A stretch of 12,970 nucleotides of DNA from Quisquiliibacterium sp. (GTDB lineage Bacteria > Pseudomonadota > Gammaproteobacteria > Burkholderiales > Burkholderiaceae_E), in contig JALRBB010000260.1 of assembly GCA_023257915.1 (NCBI GenBank), positions 1 through 12,970 on the forward strand, in the 5' to 3' direction. Positions within the stretch are counted from its first letter, which is position 1, and the number at the start of each line of letters is the position of its first letter. The position numbers were made by a program, and so were the translations under genes. Shown here in pieces: positions 6,849-12,970 of the stretch. Under the pieces are notes generated by a model that was not told where the DNA came from, did no database searches, and saw nothing but the letters and a program-made list of their open reading frames with translations.

Positions 6849-6890
6849 AGTATCCCGAAGTGCCGCGGGCTCGGCATTGATGTTGCGCAA
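6849..6890 (-). promoter_or_regulatory. Candidate FNR/Anr-type promoter
   Basis: On the minus strand TTGCG-CAAC-ATCAA (6890-6877) matches the FNR consensus TTGAT-N4-ATCAA at 8 of 10 positions. GATACT (6854-6849) is a 4-of-6 match to a -10. A start at 6842 would put the -10 hexamer at -12 to -7 and centre the box at -41.5, the class II activator position. The first downstream gene is the HPF-like fragment, then the host-attachment gene. Each element alone is weak, and box matches of this quality are expected several times by chance in 13 kb; the spacing is what gives it interest. Confidence 0.4.
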
Positions 6891-6933
6891 TCGCGGCTTG
6901 ACGATCGTCAGCCAGCAGGCCGATCCGCGAGAC

Positions 6934-7581
6934 TCAGGATTGTTCGTCGGGTTTCGCGAGATTGTCGGGGGACGGCGCATGCAGGCCGCACATCCCGGCC
7001 ATGCCAACAAGCTCTGCGATCGAGCCTGCGTTCATTTTGGCCATTACCCGGCCGCGATGGATTTCGACCGTGCGGTGACTGATCAACAGTCGCCGGGCGA
7101 TCTCCTTGTTCTGCAAGCCGCCAACGACAAGTTCCATCACGTCGCGTTCGCGCGGTGTCAGGCTGTCATAGTGCGCACGCACCAGAGCCACCTGCGCATG
7201 GACGATTTCCTGTTCATGGCTGCGCTGCATGGACTCAGCAACCTTGGCAAGCAGTTGCACGCCGTCGGTGGGTTTTTGCAAAAAATCAGCGGCGCCAGCC
7301 TTGACCGCCTGCACCGCGGTCGGAACATCGCCGTGCGCAGTCAGAAACAGGACCGGCAGGTCGCTCTGGCGGCGCCGCAGCTCCTCCTGCACCTGCAGTC
7401 CGGTCAGACCTGGCATCGAAATATCGAGAAGCACACAGGCACTGGTTTGTTCGAGGCTGGACGCCAGAAAACTCATACCGTCGCAAAATTCATGCACCAG
7501 ATATCCTGCACCGCGCAGCAGAAATCCGAGGCTGTCGCGCACCATCGGATCATCGTCGACGATATAGACGATCTTGTTCAT
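6934..7581 (-). CDS. FixJ/NarL-type response regulator
   Basis: A 215-residue two-domain regulator. The receiver domain (about 1-120) has the acidic pair Asp10/Asp11, phosphoacceptor Asp53 in [10 protein letters not shown], Thr81 in FLTAHGD and Lys103 in QKP. The C-terminal LuxR/GerE-type helix-turn-helix begins [15 protein letters not shown] (141-155) and continues [26 protein letters not shown]. The [24 protein letters not shown] stretch is typical of the FixJ/TtrR subgroup. About 20 unstructured residues follow the HTH. The ATG at 7581 overlaps the kinase stop by four bases (ATGA), so kinase and regulator are a cognate pair with coupled translation. Targets are unknown; the neighbouring alcohol dehydrogenase and the downstream stress genes are obvious candidates. 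Confidence 0.95.
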   Translation of the reverse strand: MNKIVYIVDDDPMVRDSLGFLLRGAGYLVHEFCDGMSFLASSLEQTSACVLLDISMPGLTGLQVQEELRRRQSDLPVLFLTAHGDVPTAVQAVKAGAADFLQKPTDGVQLLAKVAESMQRSHEQEIVHAQVALVRAHYDSLTPRERDVMELVVGGLQNKEIARRLLISHRTVEIHRGRVMAKMNAGSIAELVGMAGMCGLHAPSPDNLAKPDEQS

Positions 7582-8810
7582 GTTTCCAACGGGAGCAGGA
7601 CCCGGAAGATCGCGCCGGGGGCGTGCAATTCTGCGATGATCCGCCCGCCGTTCGCGGCAGCCAGGGTGCGACTGATCCGAAAGCCCATCCCGAGTCCCTC
7701 GAGCTTGCTGCTAAAGAAGGGCTGATAGAGCTGGGCGAGATCTTCTTCGCCGATACCGGGTCCGGTGTCCTGGATCGTGATCCTTGCCATGTTGTCATGG
7801 CGCTCGACGCTGATCCGCACCACACCATTCTGCTGACCGGCTCCGATGATGGCCTCGATACCGTTGCGCACCAGATTGACCAGAATGTGCTGCACCTGAA
7901 TCGGATCGGCGACGATACGCGGCAGGTAGGAACGATCGACCTCGATCCGCACGCCAAACCTGCGGGCGTAAGCCTCGAGCAACTCGACGCAGACATTCAG
8001 CGGGCCACTGAACTCGATCGGACCGACCTCGATCGGTGCACGAGACACAAAAGCACGCAGGTCGCGCACCACACGTCCGGCCCGCACAGCGGCATCGGCG
8101 ATCTTCTCGAACAGCTGCAAATTGCGGGCGACAACATTCTCACCGTTGGCCGAACCGAGGATGCCGGCCGACGAGTAGGAGGTGATTGCGGCCAGAGGCT
8201 GATTGATTTCGTGAGCCAGCACAGCCGCCAGTTCACCGGCCGTGTGCGCACGGTGCAACTGGGCGATCTCGGCGAGCTGGTCGCGTTCCCGAATCTGCGC
8301 GTCGATCCGTTGCGTGACATCGATGCCACTGCCGAGCACAAAGGCTGGATTTCCCTGCTCATCGAGCAAGGGAACATTGATCCATTCGACGGTGCGCTCA
8401 CTGCCGTCGCGATGTCGCCAACGATTTTCATGCGGTTGAAGCTGCCCGCCTTCGAGCACCGCAGTCAACGCGCTACTCACTCCGGACAGTTCCTGGTCCG
8501 GGATCAGTCCGAGCTGCGTCACGCTCTTGCCGAGCACCTGCTGCGCATCGAGCCCGGACGCTCGCTCTGCCGCGCGATTGAAGCGGACGATACGCCCATC
8601 CGTATCGGTGACGACGATCAGCGCATTGGTGCTCTGAAGGATCGCCGAGACGAAGTCTCGTTCCTGTTCGAGCTCGCGTTCGACGCTTGAACGCCGATCG
8701 CGAGCCCGCCCGAGCTGCTCGCGCAGCAGCCGATTTTCCTCGGCGAGCGAGGCATTCGCCCGCCGAAGCTGTTCGACGGATGTCGGGTCGCTGACGGGCA
8801 TGGCGTTCAT
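7578..8810 (-). CDS. Soluble PAS-domain sensor histidine kinase
   Basis: A 410-residue kinase with no membrane segment, so it senses a cytoplasmic signal. Order: a coiled coil at about 11-55 ([19 protein letters not shown]); one PAS/PAC unit at about 55-168 ([20 protein letters not shown], closing with [11 protein letters not shown]); a second helical linker; a HisKA region with His200 in [15 protein letters not shown]; and a HATPase domain with N-box Asn312/Asn316, G1 DTGPGIG (348-354) and G2 GLGMG (372-376). The HEINQPL box is that of FixL/DctB-type kinases. I cannot identify a heme- or flavin-binding signature in the PAS domain. The start ATG at 8810 is 17 bases after the alcohol dehydrogenase stop; ATG 8801 is an alternative. 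The cognate regulator is encoded immediately downstream. Confidence 0.94.
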   Translation of the reverse strand: MNAMPVSDPTSVEQLRRANASLAEENRLLREQLGRARDRRSSVERELEQERDFVSAILQSTNALIVVTDTDGRIVRFNRAAERASGLDAQQVLGKSVTQLGLIPDQELSGVSSALTAVLEGGQLQPHENRWRHRDGSERTVEWINVPLLDEQGNPAFVLGSGIDVTQRIDAQIRERDQLAEIAQLHRAHTAGELAAVLAHEINQPLAAITSYSSAGILGSANGENVVARNLQLFEKIADAAVRAGRVVRDLRAFVSRAPIEVGPIEFSGPLNVCVELLEAYARRFGVRIEVDRSYLPRIVADPIQVQHILVNLVRNGIEAIIGAGQQNGVVRISVERHDNMARITIQDTGPGIGEEDLAQLYQPFFSSKLEGLGMGFRISRTLAAANGGRIIAELHAPGAIFRVLLPLET

Positions 8811-8817
8811 CGGCGCG

Positions 8818-8832
8818 CCTGAGTCGCTCAGG
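8818..8832. other. Small dyad at dehydrogenase/kinase junction
   Basis: CCTGAG-TCG-CTCAGG is a perfect 6-base-pair stem with a 3-base loop covering the dehydrogenase stop codon and lying just before the kinase start. It may tune translation between the two genes, or it may be chance. Confidence 0.3.
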
Positions 8833-9907
8833 AGATCCGGTCAGGGTCCGATCTTTCGAAATCCAGCACGACCCGGCCTAGCACCTTGCCCGCAAGCAGT
8901 TCCTGCAGGACATGATTCACGTCCCCGGCAGGACGTATCTCCACGGGTGACGGTTTGAGCTTTCCGGCGCGTGCAAGTTCGACGACCGCCTCGAGCTCGG
9001 CCAGGTTTCCGACGTAGGAGCCGCGCACTGCGATGCAGCGCTGCGCCAGCGGCGGCAGCGGAAGCGTGATCTCGCCACCGAACAGTCCGCACATGATGTA
9101 GTGCCCGCCCTTGGCCAGCGAGGCTATCCCCAGGTTGGCCGTGGCCGGCATGCCGACCAGGTCGATGACGCCGGCAATCGCTCCGGCGCTGATTGCCTTG
9201 ATCCGGTCAAGCGCACCCGCATCGCGCGTGTCAACGGTTTGCGCGGCACCTTGCTCGAGAGCACGCGCCAGCTTGCCCTCGTCGATGTCCCCCGCAATGA
9301 TGTTCGTGATTCCCAGCGCTCGCAGAACCGAGATTGCCGCCATTCCGAGACCACCGCAGCCAAGCACCACCACCCAGTCGCGCGGCGCAAGCTCGGGCAG
9401 CTTGGTGGCGGCGCTGTAAACCGTCAGGCCGGAACAGGCGAGCGTTGCAGCCCATCCGTCATCGATTCCGGTGGTGTCGATCAGGTATTTCGCATCGGGC
9501 ACCAGCACATGCGTGGAGTACGCCCCATGGGCCATCACACCCAGGAAACGGCCACTCAGGCAGAAGTTGTCGTCCCCGGCCTCGCAGACCGCGCACTTGC
9601 CGCAACCGATCCATGGATAGACCAGTCGCTTGTCGCCGACCTTCACGCCGGTGACGCCTGCACCCACTTTTTCGACCACGCCGAAGGGCTCATGCCCGGT
9701 CGTGAACGGGGGCACGCAGCCACGGTCCTTGACGTAGAAACGCTTGCCGCCACCCAGGTCGAAATACCCCTCCCAGATATGCAGATCGGAGTGGCAGACG
9801 CCGGAGCGCGTAATCCGTACCAACACCTCACCCGCCTGCGGCTGCGGGGTTTCGCGGATTTTTGCCTGTAGCGGCTTGCCGTGTTCGACCACCTCGTAAT
9901 TCAGCAC
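8828..9907 (-). CDS. Zinc-dependent alcohol dehydrogenase (MDR family)
   Basis: A 359-residue medium-chain dehydrogenase. Catalytic zinc ligands appear as Cys38 (SGVCHSDLH), His72-Glu73 (GHEPFG) and Cys158 (TLACSGLTVYSA). The structural zinc site is Cys102, Cys105, Cys108 and Cys116 (CGKCAVCEAGDDNFC). The nucleotide fold has GCGGLGM (183-189) with Asp207 after strand two (AGDID), favouring NAD(H). An extra loop, GYFDLGGGKRFYVKDRGCVPP (48-68), lies between the first cysteine and GHE and marks a subfamily whose substrate I cannot name. The start is GTG 9907 with AGGAGA seven bases upstream; a frame extending to 9991 lacks a ribosome site and family support. It leads a probable operon with the kinase and regulator and is divergent from an MBL-fold hydrolase. 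Confidence 0.93.
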   Translation of the reverse strand: MLNYEVVEHGKPLQAKIRETPQPQAGEVLVRITRSGVCHSDLHIWEGYFDLGGGKRFYVKDRGCVPPFTTGHEPFGVVEKVGAGVTGVKVGDKRLVYPWIGCGKCAVCEAGDDNFCLSGRFLGVMAHGAYSTHVLVPDAKYLIDTTGIDDGWAATLACSGLTVYSAATKLPELAPRDWVVVLGCGGLGMAAISVLRALGITNIIAGDIDEGKLARALEQGAAQTVDTRDAGALDRIKAISAGAIAGVIDLVGMPATANLGIASLAKGGHYIMCGLFGGEITLPLPPLAQRCIAVRGSYVGNLAELEAVVELARAGKLKPSPVEIRPAGDVNHVLQELLAGKVLGRVVLDFERSDPDRIS

Positions 9908-10095
9908 CGTGACTCTCCTGTTGGGATTTGATTGTTGCTGGCAGGCCGCCAGTGTATGCGTTCGATACCGGTCTGGATCGCCCTGACGCAAGCAAATGTT
10001 TCAGATGCAGTAGCATCAAGCTCATTCATGCCAGCAGACGGGTAAGCCAGTCCCCCGTCCTTGATCATGCCACTGCATCGCGAACAGGTCAGCCG
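9908..10095. promoter_or_regulatory. Divergent promoter region with dyads
   Basis: This 188-base spacer lies between the alcohol dehydrogenase (minus) and the MBL hydrolase (plus). It holds a perfect inverted repeat GATGC-AGTA-GCATC (10004-10017) close to its midpoint, suited to an operator serving both directions, and CTGGC-AGGCC-GCCAG (9938-9952) in the probable dehydrogenase leader. I find no convincing -35/-10 pair, no sigma-54 -24/-12 signature and no good FNR box. Confidence 0.4.
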
Positions 10096-10995
10096 ATGAA
10101 ACCCTTGGAACGCGCCGAATTCGGCCCGGTCACCGTGTATTTCGGCGAAAAATCCGGCAAATACCCTGATGGCAATCAGGTTGTCGTGCGCGGCAGCGAC
10201 ACCCACGCGATCTTCGACACGCCGCAGGTCTCGAACCATGTCGGCAGCGACGTCGACGCGGCCGACCTGGTGATCCTCGGCCATATGCACGAGGATCATG
10301 CTGCGGGATTGCACCGGGTGCCGTCGGCGACCGTGTATGCGCATGCTGCCGACGTCGAAGCGGTGCGCAGTTGGGATGGTCTTGCCAGGCATTATGGATA
10401 TCCGTCCGCGGTGCTCGCAGATCTGAAAAAGAAGATTGAATCCGATTTTCAATACGTCCCGCGGCCGGACGCAATCAGCTATTCGGATGAGCAGGTCTGG
10501 GATCTCGGGGGTGTCACGGTGCGCGCGATCCACATGCCTGGCCACACCGCCGGGCACTCGGTGCTGTTCGTCGAACAGCACGGGATTGCCTTTATCGGCG
10601 ATATTGATCTGTCGAGCTTTGGCCCTTATTACGGAGACGCCACCTCCAGCCTCGCGGATTTTCGTCGCAGCATCGACCTCGTCGCGCAATTGCCGGCCAG
10701 CATCTGGATTACTTCGCACCACAAGGGTGTGGTCACAGACCGCGAAGCCTTCCTGGCTGCATTGCGTAACTTCGCGGCCCGCATCGATGCACGCGAGGCG
10801 CGACTGCTCGAGTTGCTCGCCGACGCACCTCGCACCCTGGCGGAACTGGTCGCCAGCCGGGTGATGTATCCACCACAGGCGGCCGAACTGTGGATCGATT
10901 GTGCTGAGCGACGCTGCATCGAGCAGCATCTTGCTGAACTGCTTGGCAGCGGCCGGATCCGGATGCATGACGATCAGCGCTACGCGCTGCGCTGA
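10096..10995 (+). CDS. MBL-fold metallo-hydrolase with C-terminal winged-helix-like region
   Basis: A 299-residue protein with a complete metallo-beta-lactamase metal site: HMHEDH (63-68, the HxHxDH motif), His150 in MPGHTAGHS, Asp169 in FIGDID, and a histidine in TSHHKG (206-211). This fits the glyoxalase II/hydrolase branch. Residues from about 215 form a helical region, including EARLLELLADAPRTLAEL and a closing LGSGRIRMHDDQRYALR, that reads like the winged-helix extension of LACTB2-type hydrolases. ATG 10096 is preferred because family homology begins there; the frame remains open upstream to 9928 but that stretch does not look like protein. Thioester, phosphodiester and lactone substrates are all possible. 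Its divergence from the alcohol dehydrogenase hints at shared control. A strong hairpin follows the stop. Confidence 0.9.
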   Translation: MKPLERAEFGPVTVYFGEKSGKYPDGNQVVVRGSDTHAIFDTPQVSNHVGSDVDAADLVILGHMHEDHAAGLHRVPSATVYAHAADVEAVRSWDGLARHYGYPSAVLADLKKKIESDFQYVPRPDAISYSDEQVWDLGGVTVRAIHMPGHTAGHSVLFVEQHGIAFIGDIDLSSFGPYYGDATSSLADFRRSIDLVAQLPASIWITSHHKGVVTDREAFLAALRNFAARIDAREARLLELLADAPRTLAELVASRVMYPPQAAELWIDCAERRCIEQHLAELLGSGRIRMHDDQRYALR

Positions 10996-11013
10996 TCGCC
11001 CGACCCCAAACCG

Positions 11014-11036
11014 CGGCTGGCCGCGCCGGCCAGCCG
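11014..11036. terminator. Strong GC hairpin between convergent genes
   Basis: CGGCTGGCCG-CGC-CGGCCAGCCG is a perfect 10-base-pair GC-rich stem with a 3-base loop in the 57-base gap between the MBL hydrolase and the DUF411 gene. Read on the minus strand it is followed by CGGTTTGGGG, a short T-run. Position and strength suit a bidirectional terminator. Confidence 0.7.
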
Positions 11037-11052
11037 GACGCTGAAAGTCTGC

Positions 11053-11514
11053 TCAGCGATACGCCTGGTAGCTGCGTGCACTCCCGTCGGCAGTGATCAG
11101 CAGCACGTCGTACGGATCACGCCGCCCGCGGTACTCCGGACCATCCATGCCCGGAGAGCCAACCGGCATGCCCGGCACAGCGAGCCCCAGCGCCGCGGGT
11201 TTTTCGTTCAGCAAGCGCTTGATCTCACGCGCCGGGACATGGCCTTCGAACACATAACCGCCGGCGCTCGCCGTATGACAGGAACCGTATTGCTCGGGCA
11301 TGCGCAAGCGCGCCCGCACCGGTGCGGTGCTCGGAACGTCATGGGTTTGCACCGAAAATCCGTTGGCCTGCAAATGACTGATCCAATCCTTGCAGCATCC
11401 GCAAGTCGGGCTCTTCCAGATCTCGATCCGCGGCAGCGCATATTGCGCCTGCACCGCGGGCACCACGCCCAGCGCAGCGAGCACTTGCAAGAAATGGCGA
11501 CGCGAAAATTTCAC
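11053..11514 (-). CDS. Tat-exported DUF411 metal-binding protein
   Basis: A 153-residue DUF411 protein. The N-terminus has a twin-arginine signal, FSRRHFLQ (3-10), followed by a hydrophobic stretch to VQA (about 23). The mature part contains the hallmark KSPTCGCCKDW (34-44; Cys38, Cys40, Cys41), GSCHTA (Cys79, His80), and a Met-bearing GMPVGSPGMDGP (115-126). DUF411 proteins are often encoded near copper-resistance genes and are thought to bind metal; periplasmic copper handling is the best guess. Export through Tat would suit cofactor loading before export. The start is GTG 11514 with AGGAG five bases upstream, and it overlaps the Lrp-type gene stop by four bases (GTGA). That coupling to a regulator rather than to copper genes is unusual. 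No copper pump or oxidase is visible nearby. Confidence 0.92.
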   Translation of the reverse strand: MKFSRRHFLQVLAALGVVPAVQAQYALPRIEIWKSPTCGCCKDWISHLQANGFSVQTHDVPSTAPVRARLRMPEQYGSCHTASAGGYVFEGHVPAREIKRLLNEKPAALGLAVPGMPVGSPGMDGPEYRGRRDPYDVLLITADGSARSYQAYR

Positions 11515-12002
11515 TTGGACTCCTGTCGTGACTGAATGCCGCCCTGCAATGGCAGAGCAGTCTTGTAGCGTACCTGCTTGAGCGCAAAGCTCGAGCGGAT
11601 CTTCTCGACCTGGGGGATGGGTGTCAGATTTTCAAGGATGAAGCGCTCAAGCGCCGCGATGTCGGGCACCGCAATGCGCAGCAGGTAGTCGGCGTCACCG
11701 GTCATCAAATAACACTCCATGACCTCATCATGGGCGCACACACTGGCCTCGAAAGCCTCCAGGGCTTCTCGGCTTTGCTGCTTCAGGCTGATTGAGATGA
11801 ACACGTTCAATGCCAGCCCGAGTTGTTTCGCGTCGAGCAGCGCCACGTACTGACGGATCAGCCCACTGGCCTGCAGGGCTTTGACCCGCGCCAGACACGG
11901 CGACGGCGACAGGTGGACCCGTCGCGACAATTCGACATTCGAGAGGCTGGCGTCAGCCTGTAATTCGCGCAGGATCCGCAGATCGGTGGCATCAAGACTC
12001 AT
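11511..12002 (-). CDS. Lrp/AsnC family transcriptional regulator
   Basis: A 163-residue regulator. The N-terminal helix-turn-helix is LDATDLRILRELQADASLSN (3-22) followed by ELSRRVHLSPSPCLARVKALQASGLI. The C-terminal ligand-binding RAM domain covers about 65-140, with VMECYLMTGDADYLLRI (94-110) as the typical core. About 20 polar residues follow. Lrp proteins form dimers and octamers and respond to amino acids. I chose ATG 12002 because family members start just before LDxxD; ATG 12023 would add 7 residues and cannot be excluded, and neither has a strong ribosome site. It is divergent from aceE across a 140-base AT-rich spacer and overlaps the DUF411 start, so it probably regulates itself and perhaps aceE. 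The ligand is unknown. Confidence 0.93.
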   Translation of the reverse strand: MSLDATDLRILRELQADASLSNVELSRRVHLSPSPCLARVKALQASGLIRQYVALLDAKQLGLALNVFISISLKQQSREALEAFEASVCAHDEVMECYLMTGDADYLLRIAVPDIAALERFILENLTPIPQVEKIRSSFALKQVRYKTALPLQGGIQSRQESK

Positions 12003-12142
12003 AGAACTCAATTTCCATGGCATTAAATTCTTATAATTACATATATATCAACATATTATATATGTTTTAACCGATTTTCAGGGCATCTTCAGCGTCAAAT
12101 TCTGGATACAAACGCATATAGTGTCGCCATCAGGAGATACCG
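12003..12142. promoter_or_regulatory. AT-rich divergent promoter/operator for Lrp gene and aceE
   Basis: This is the most AT-rich stretch in the window. A perfect inverted repeat ACATATATA-N9-TATATATGT spans 12039-12065. Minus-strand TATAAT (12060-12055) inside it is a consensus -10 for the Lrp gene, giving a leader of about 46 bases; the nearest -35, CTGAAA (12081-12076), is weak and 15 bases away. Plus-strand TATAAT (12032-12037) and TATAGT (12117-12122) are candidates for aceE. AGGAGA at 12131-12136 is the aceE ribosome site. Lrp proteins favour AT-rich dyads, so autoregulation with effects on aceE is plausible. Confidence 0.6.
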
Positions 12143-12970
12143 ATGAGCGATCACTCGTTGAACCCATTGCTGTGGGGCGGCACTTCTGCCGGCGACAGCG
12201 ATCCGGCCGAAACCGCCGACTGGACAGACTCCCTGCGCTCTTTGCTGGACAGCGCCGGACCGGAGCGGGTTCGCTTCATCCTGGATCGCCTCGCCGAAAT
12301 CGGGCGCGAACCGACAGTCGGCTGGCACCCGACGCGCGGCACACCGTATGTGAACTCGATCCATGTTGACGCGCAGCCGCCGTTTCCCGGCGACCTGGCC
12401 ATCGAGGAGCGTCTCGCATCGATCATGCGCTGGAACGCGCTGGCCATGGTGGTGCGCGCAAACCGCGCCCATGGCGAGCTCGGCGGTCACATTGCCAGCT
12501 ATGCGAGCGCAGCTGACCTGTTCGAAGTTGGCTTTAATCATTTCTTCCAGGCCCGCAATGCGCAGCAAGGTGGGGACCTGGTGTTCTTTCAGCCGCACTC
12601 AGCGCCGGGCGTCTATGCGCGGGCCTATCTCGAAGGCCGGCTTCAGGAGCAGGACCTCGAGCATTATCGCCAGGAACTGGTCGCCGGACGGGCCGGTGCG
12701 CGCGGCCTGTCCAGCTACCCGCACCCTTGGCTGATGCAGGATTTCTGGCAATTCCCAACCGGCTCGATGGGTATCGGTCCGATCAGTTCGATCTACCAGG
12801 CTCGCTTCATGCGCTACCTGCAGCATCGCAGCCTGCTCGACACCACCGGGCGCACGGTCTGGGGTGTGTTCGGCGACGGCGAAATGGACGAACCTGAAAG
12901 CATGTCGGCCCTGACGCTGGCGGCGCGCGAAGGCCTGGACAACTTGATCTGGGTGGTCAACTGCAATCTG
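12143..12970 (+). CDS. aceE: Pyruvate dehydrogenase E1 component AceE (5' part)
   Basis: The first 276 residues of the homodimeric E1 enzyme; the frame runs off the window, and full proteins are about 885-900 residues. E1 uses thiamine diphosphate to decarboxylate pyruvate and passes the acetyl group to the lipoyl arm of E2 (AceF). Strong matches to E. coli AceE: LGGHIASYAS (113-122, His116 equivalent to E. coli His106), FNHFFQARN (131-139), GGDLVFFQPHSAPGVYARA (143-161), SSYPHPWLM (190-198), FWQFPTGSMGIGP (201-213), and the thiamine-diphosphate motif GDGEMDEPES (244-253) ending NLIWVVNCNL. AGGAGA is six bases before ATG 12143. The gene is divergent from an Lrp-type regulator rather than the PdhR of E. 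coli. aceF and lpd would be expected downstream, outside the window. Confidence 0.97.
   Translation, partial: MSDHSLNPLLWGGTSAGDSDPAETADWTDSLRSLLDSAGPERVRFILDRLAEIGREPTVGWHPTRGTPYVNSIHVDAQPPFPGDLAIEERLASIMRWNALAMVVRANRAHGELGGHIASYASAADLFEVGFNHFFQARNAQQGGDLVFFQPHSAPGVYARAYLEGRLQEQDLEHYRQELVAGRAGARGLSSYPHPWLMQDFWQFPTGSMGIGPISSIYQARFMRYLQHRSLLDTTGRTVWGVFGDGEMDEPESMSALTLAAREGLDNLIWVVNCNL

Noticed and set aside
6775..7725. 316-codon plus-strand open frame opposite the response regulator
   Set aside because: The opposite strand encodes all receiver and HTH motifs; this frame has no motif or ribosome site.
7623..8690. Long plus-strand open frame (355 codons) opposite the histidine kinase
   Set aside because: It is the antisense shadow of a gene with complete kinase motifs in GC-rich DNA; its product shows no domain pattern.
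9908..9991. 28-residue N-terminal extension of the alcohol dehydrogenase
   Set aside because: No ribosome site, residues unlike the family, and GTG 9907 has AGGAGA at good spacing.
9928..10095. 56-residue N-terminal extension of the MBL hydrolase
   Set aside because: The extension has no MBL features and would cover the whole divergent promoter; ATG 10096 fits the family start.
9901..10968. 355-codon minus-strand open frame opposite the MBL hydrolase
   Set aside because: The plus strand holds the full HxHxDH metal site; the antisense translation is low-complexity and motif-free.

Overview
The window is GC-rich, gene-dense bacterial chromosome. The gene set fits a proteobacterium, most likely beta or gamma: a single-chain AceE pyruvate dehydrogenase E1, an E. 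coli-like ChaC, a FixJ-type two-component pair, a host-attachment-family protein and a DUF411 protein. I cannot name a genus. I see no rRNA, tRNA, CRISPR array, insertion sequence or phage gene, and no gap over 300 bases lacks a gene.

Layout. (1) 1-1239, plus strand: the 3' end of a metallo-beta-lactamase-fold hydrolase, then a ChaC-type gamma-glutamylcyclotransferase. (2) 1249-2040, minus: an SDR dehydrogenase, tail to tail with chaC. (3) 2262-3086, plus: an exported protein with a degraded isochorismatase-like pattern, facing a small exported Gly/Lys/Gln-tailed protein (3114-3551, minus). (4) 3734-6161, plus: a two-gene lipid or acyl-CoA type unit made of a thiolase-like protein without thiolase cysteines and a FabG-like SDR. 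(5) 6197-9907, minus: zinc alcohol dehydrogenase, PAS histidine kinase, FixJ-like regulator, a 38-codon fragment of an HPF/RaiA-type ribosome-hibernation protein, and a host-attachment-family protein. (6) 10096-10995, plus: a second MBL-fold hydrolase with a C-terminal winged-helix-like part, divergent from the alcohol dehydrogenase. (7) 11053-12002, minus: an Lrp/AsnC regulator overlapping by 4 bases a Tat-exported DUF411 protein. (8) 12143 to the window end, plus: the first 276 codons of aceE, divergent from the Lrp gene.

How genes may work together. Block 5 looks like a stress or low-oxygen module: the kinase stop and regulator start overlap, the kinase follows the dehydrogenase by 17 bases, and an FNR-like box with correctly spaced -10 lies before the HPF fragment. 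Block 7/8 suggests an Lrp-family regulator acting at a shared AT-rich promoter carrying a perfect 9-9-9 inverted repeat, and so possibly controlling pyruvate entry into the TCA cycle. Both links are inference.

The least expected items are the HPF fragment (too short for routine gene calling), the long hairpin that contains the host-attachment gene's stop codon, the AT palindrome before aceE, and the exported isochorismatase-like protein lacking the expected catalytic Asp.
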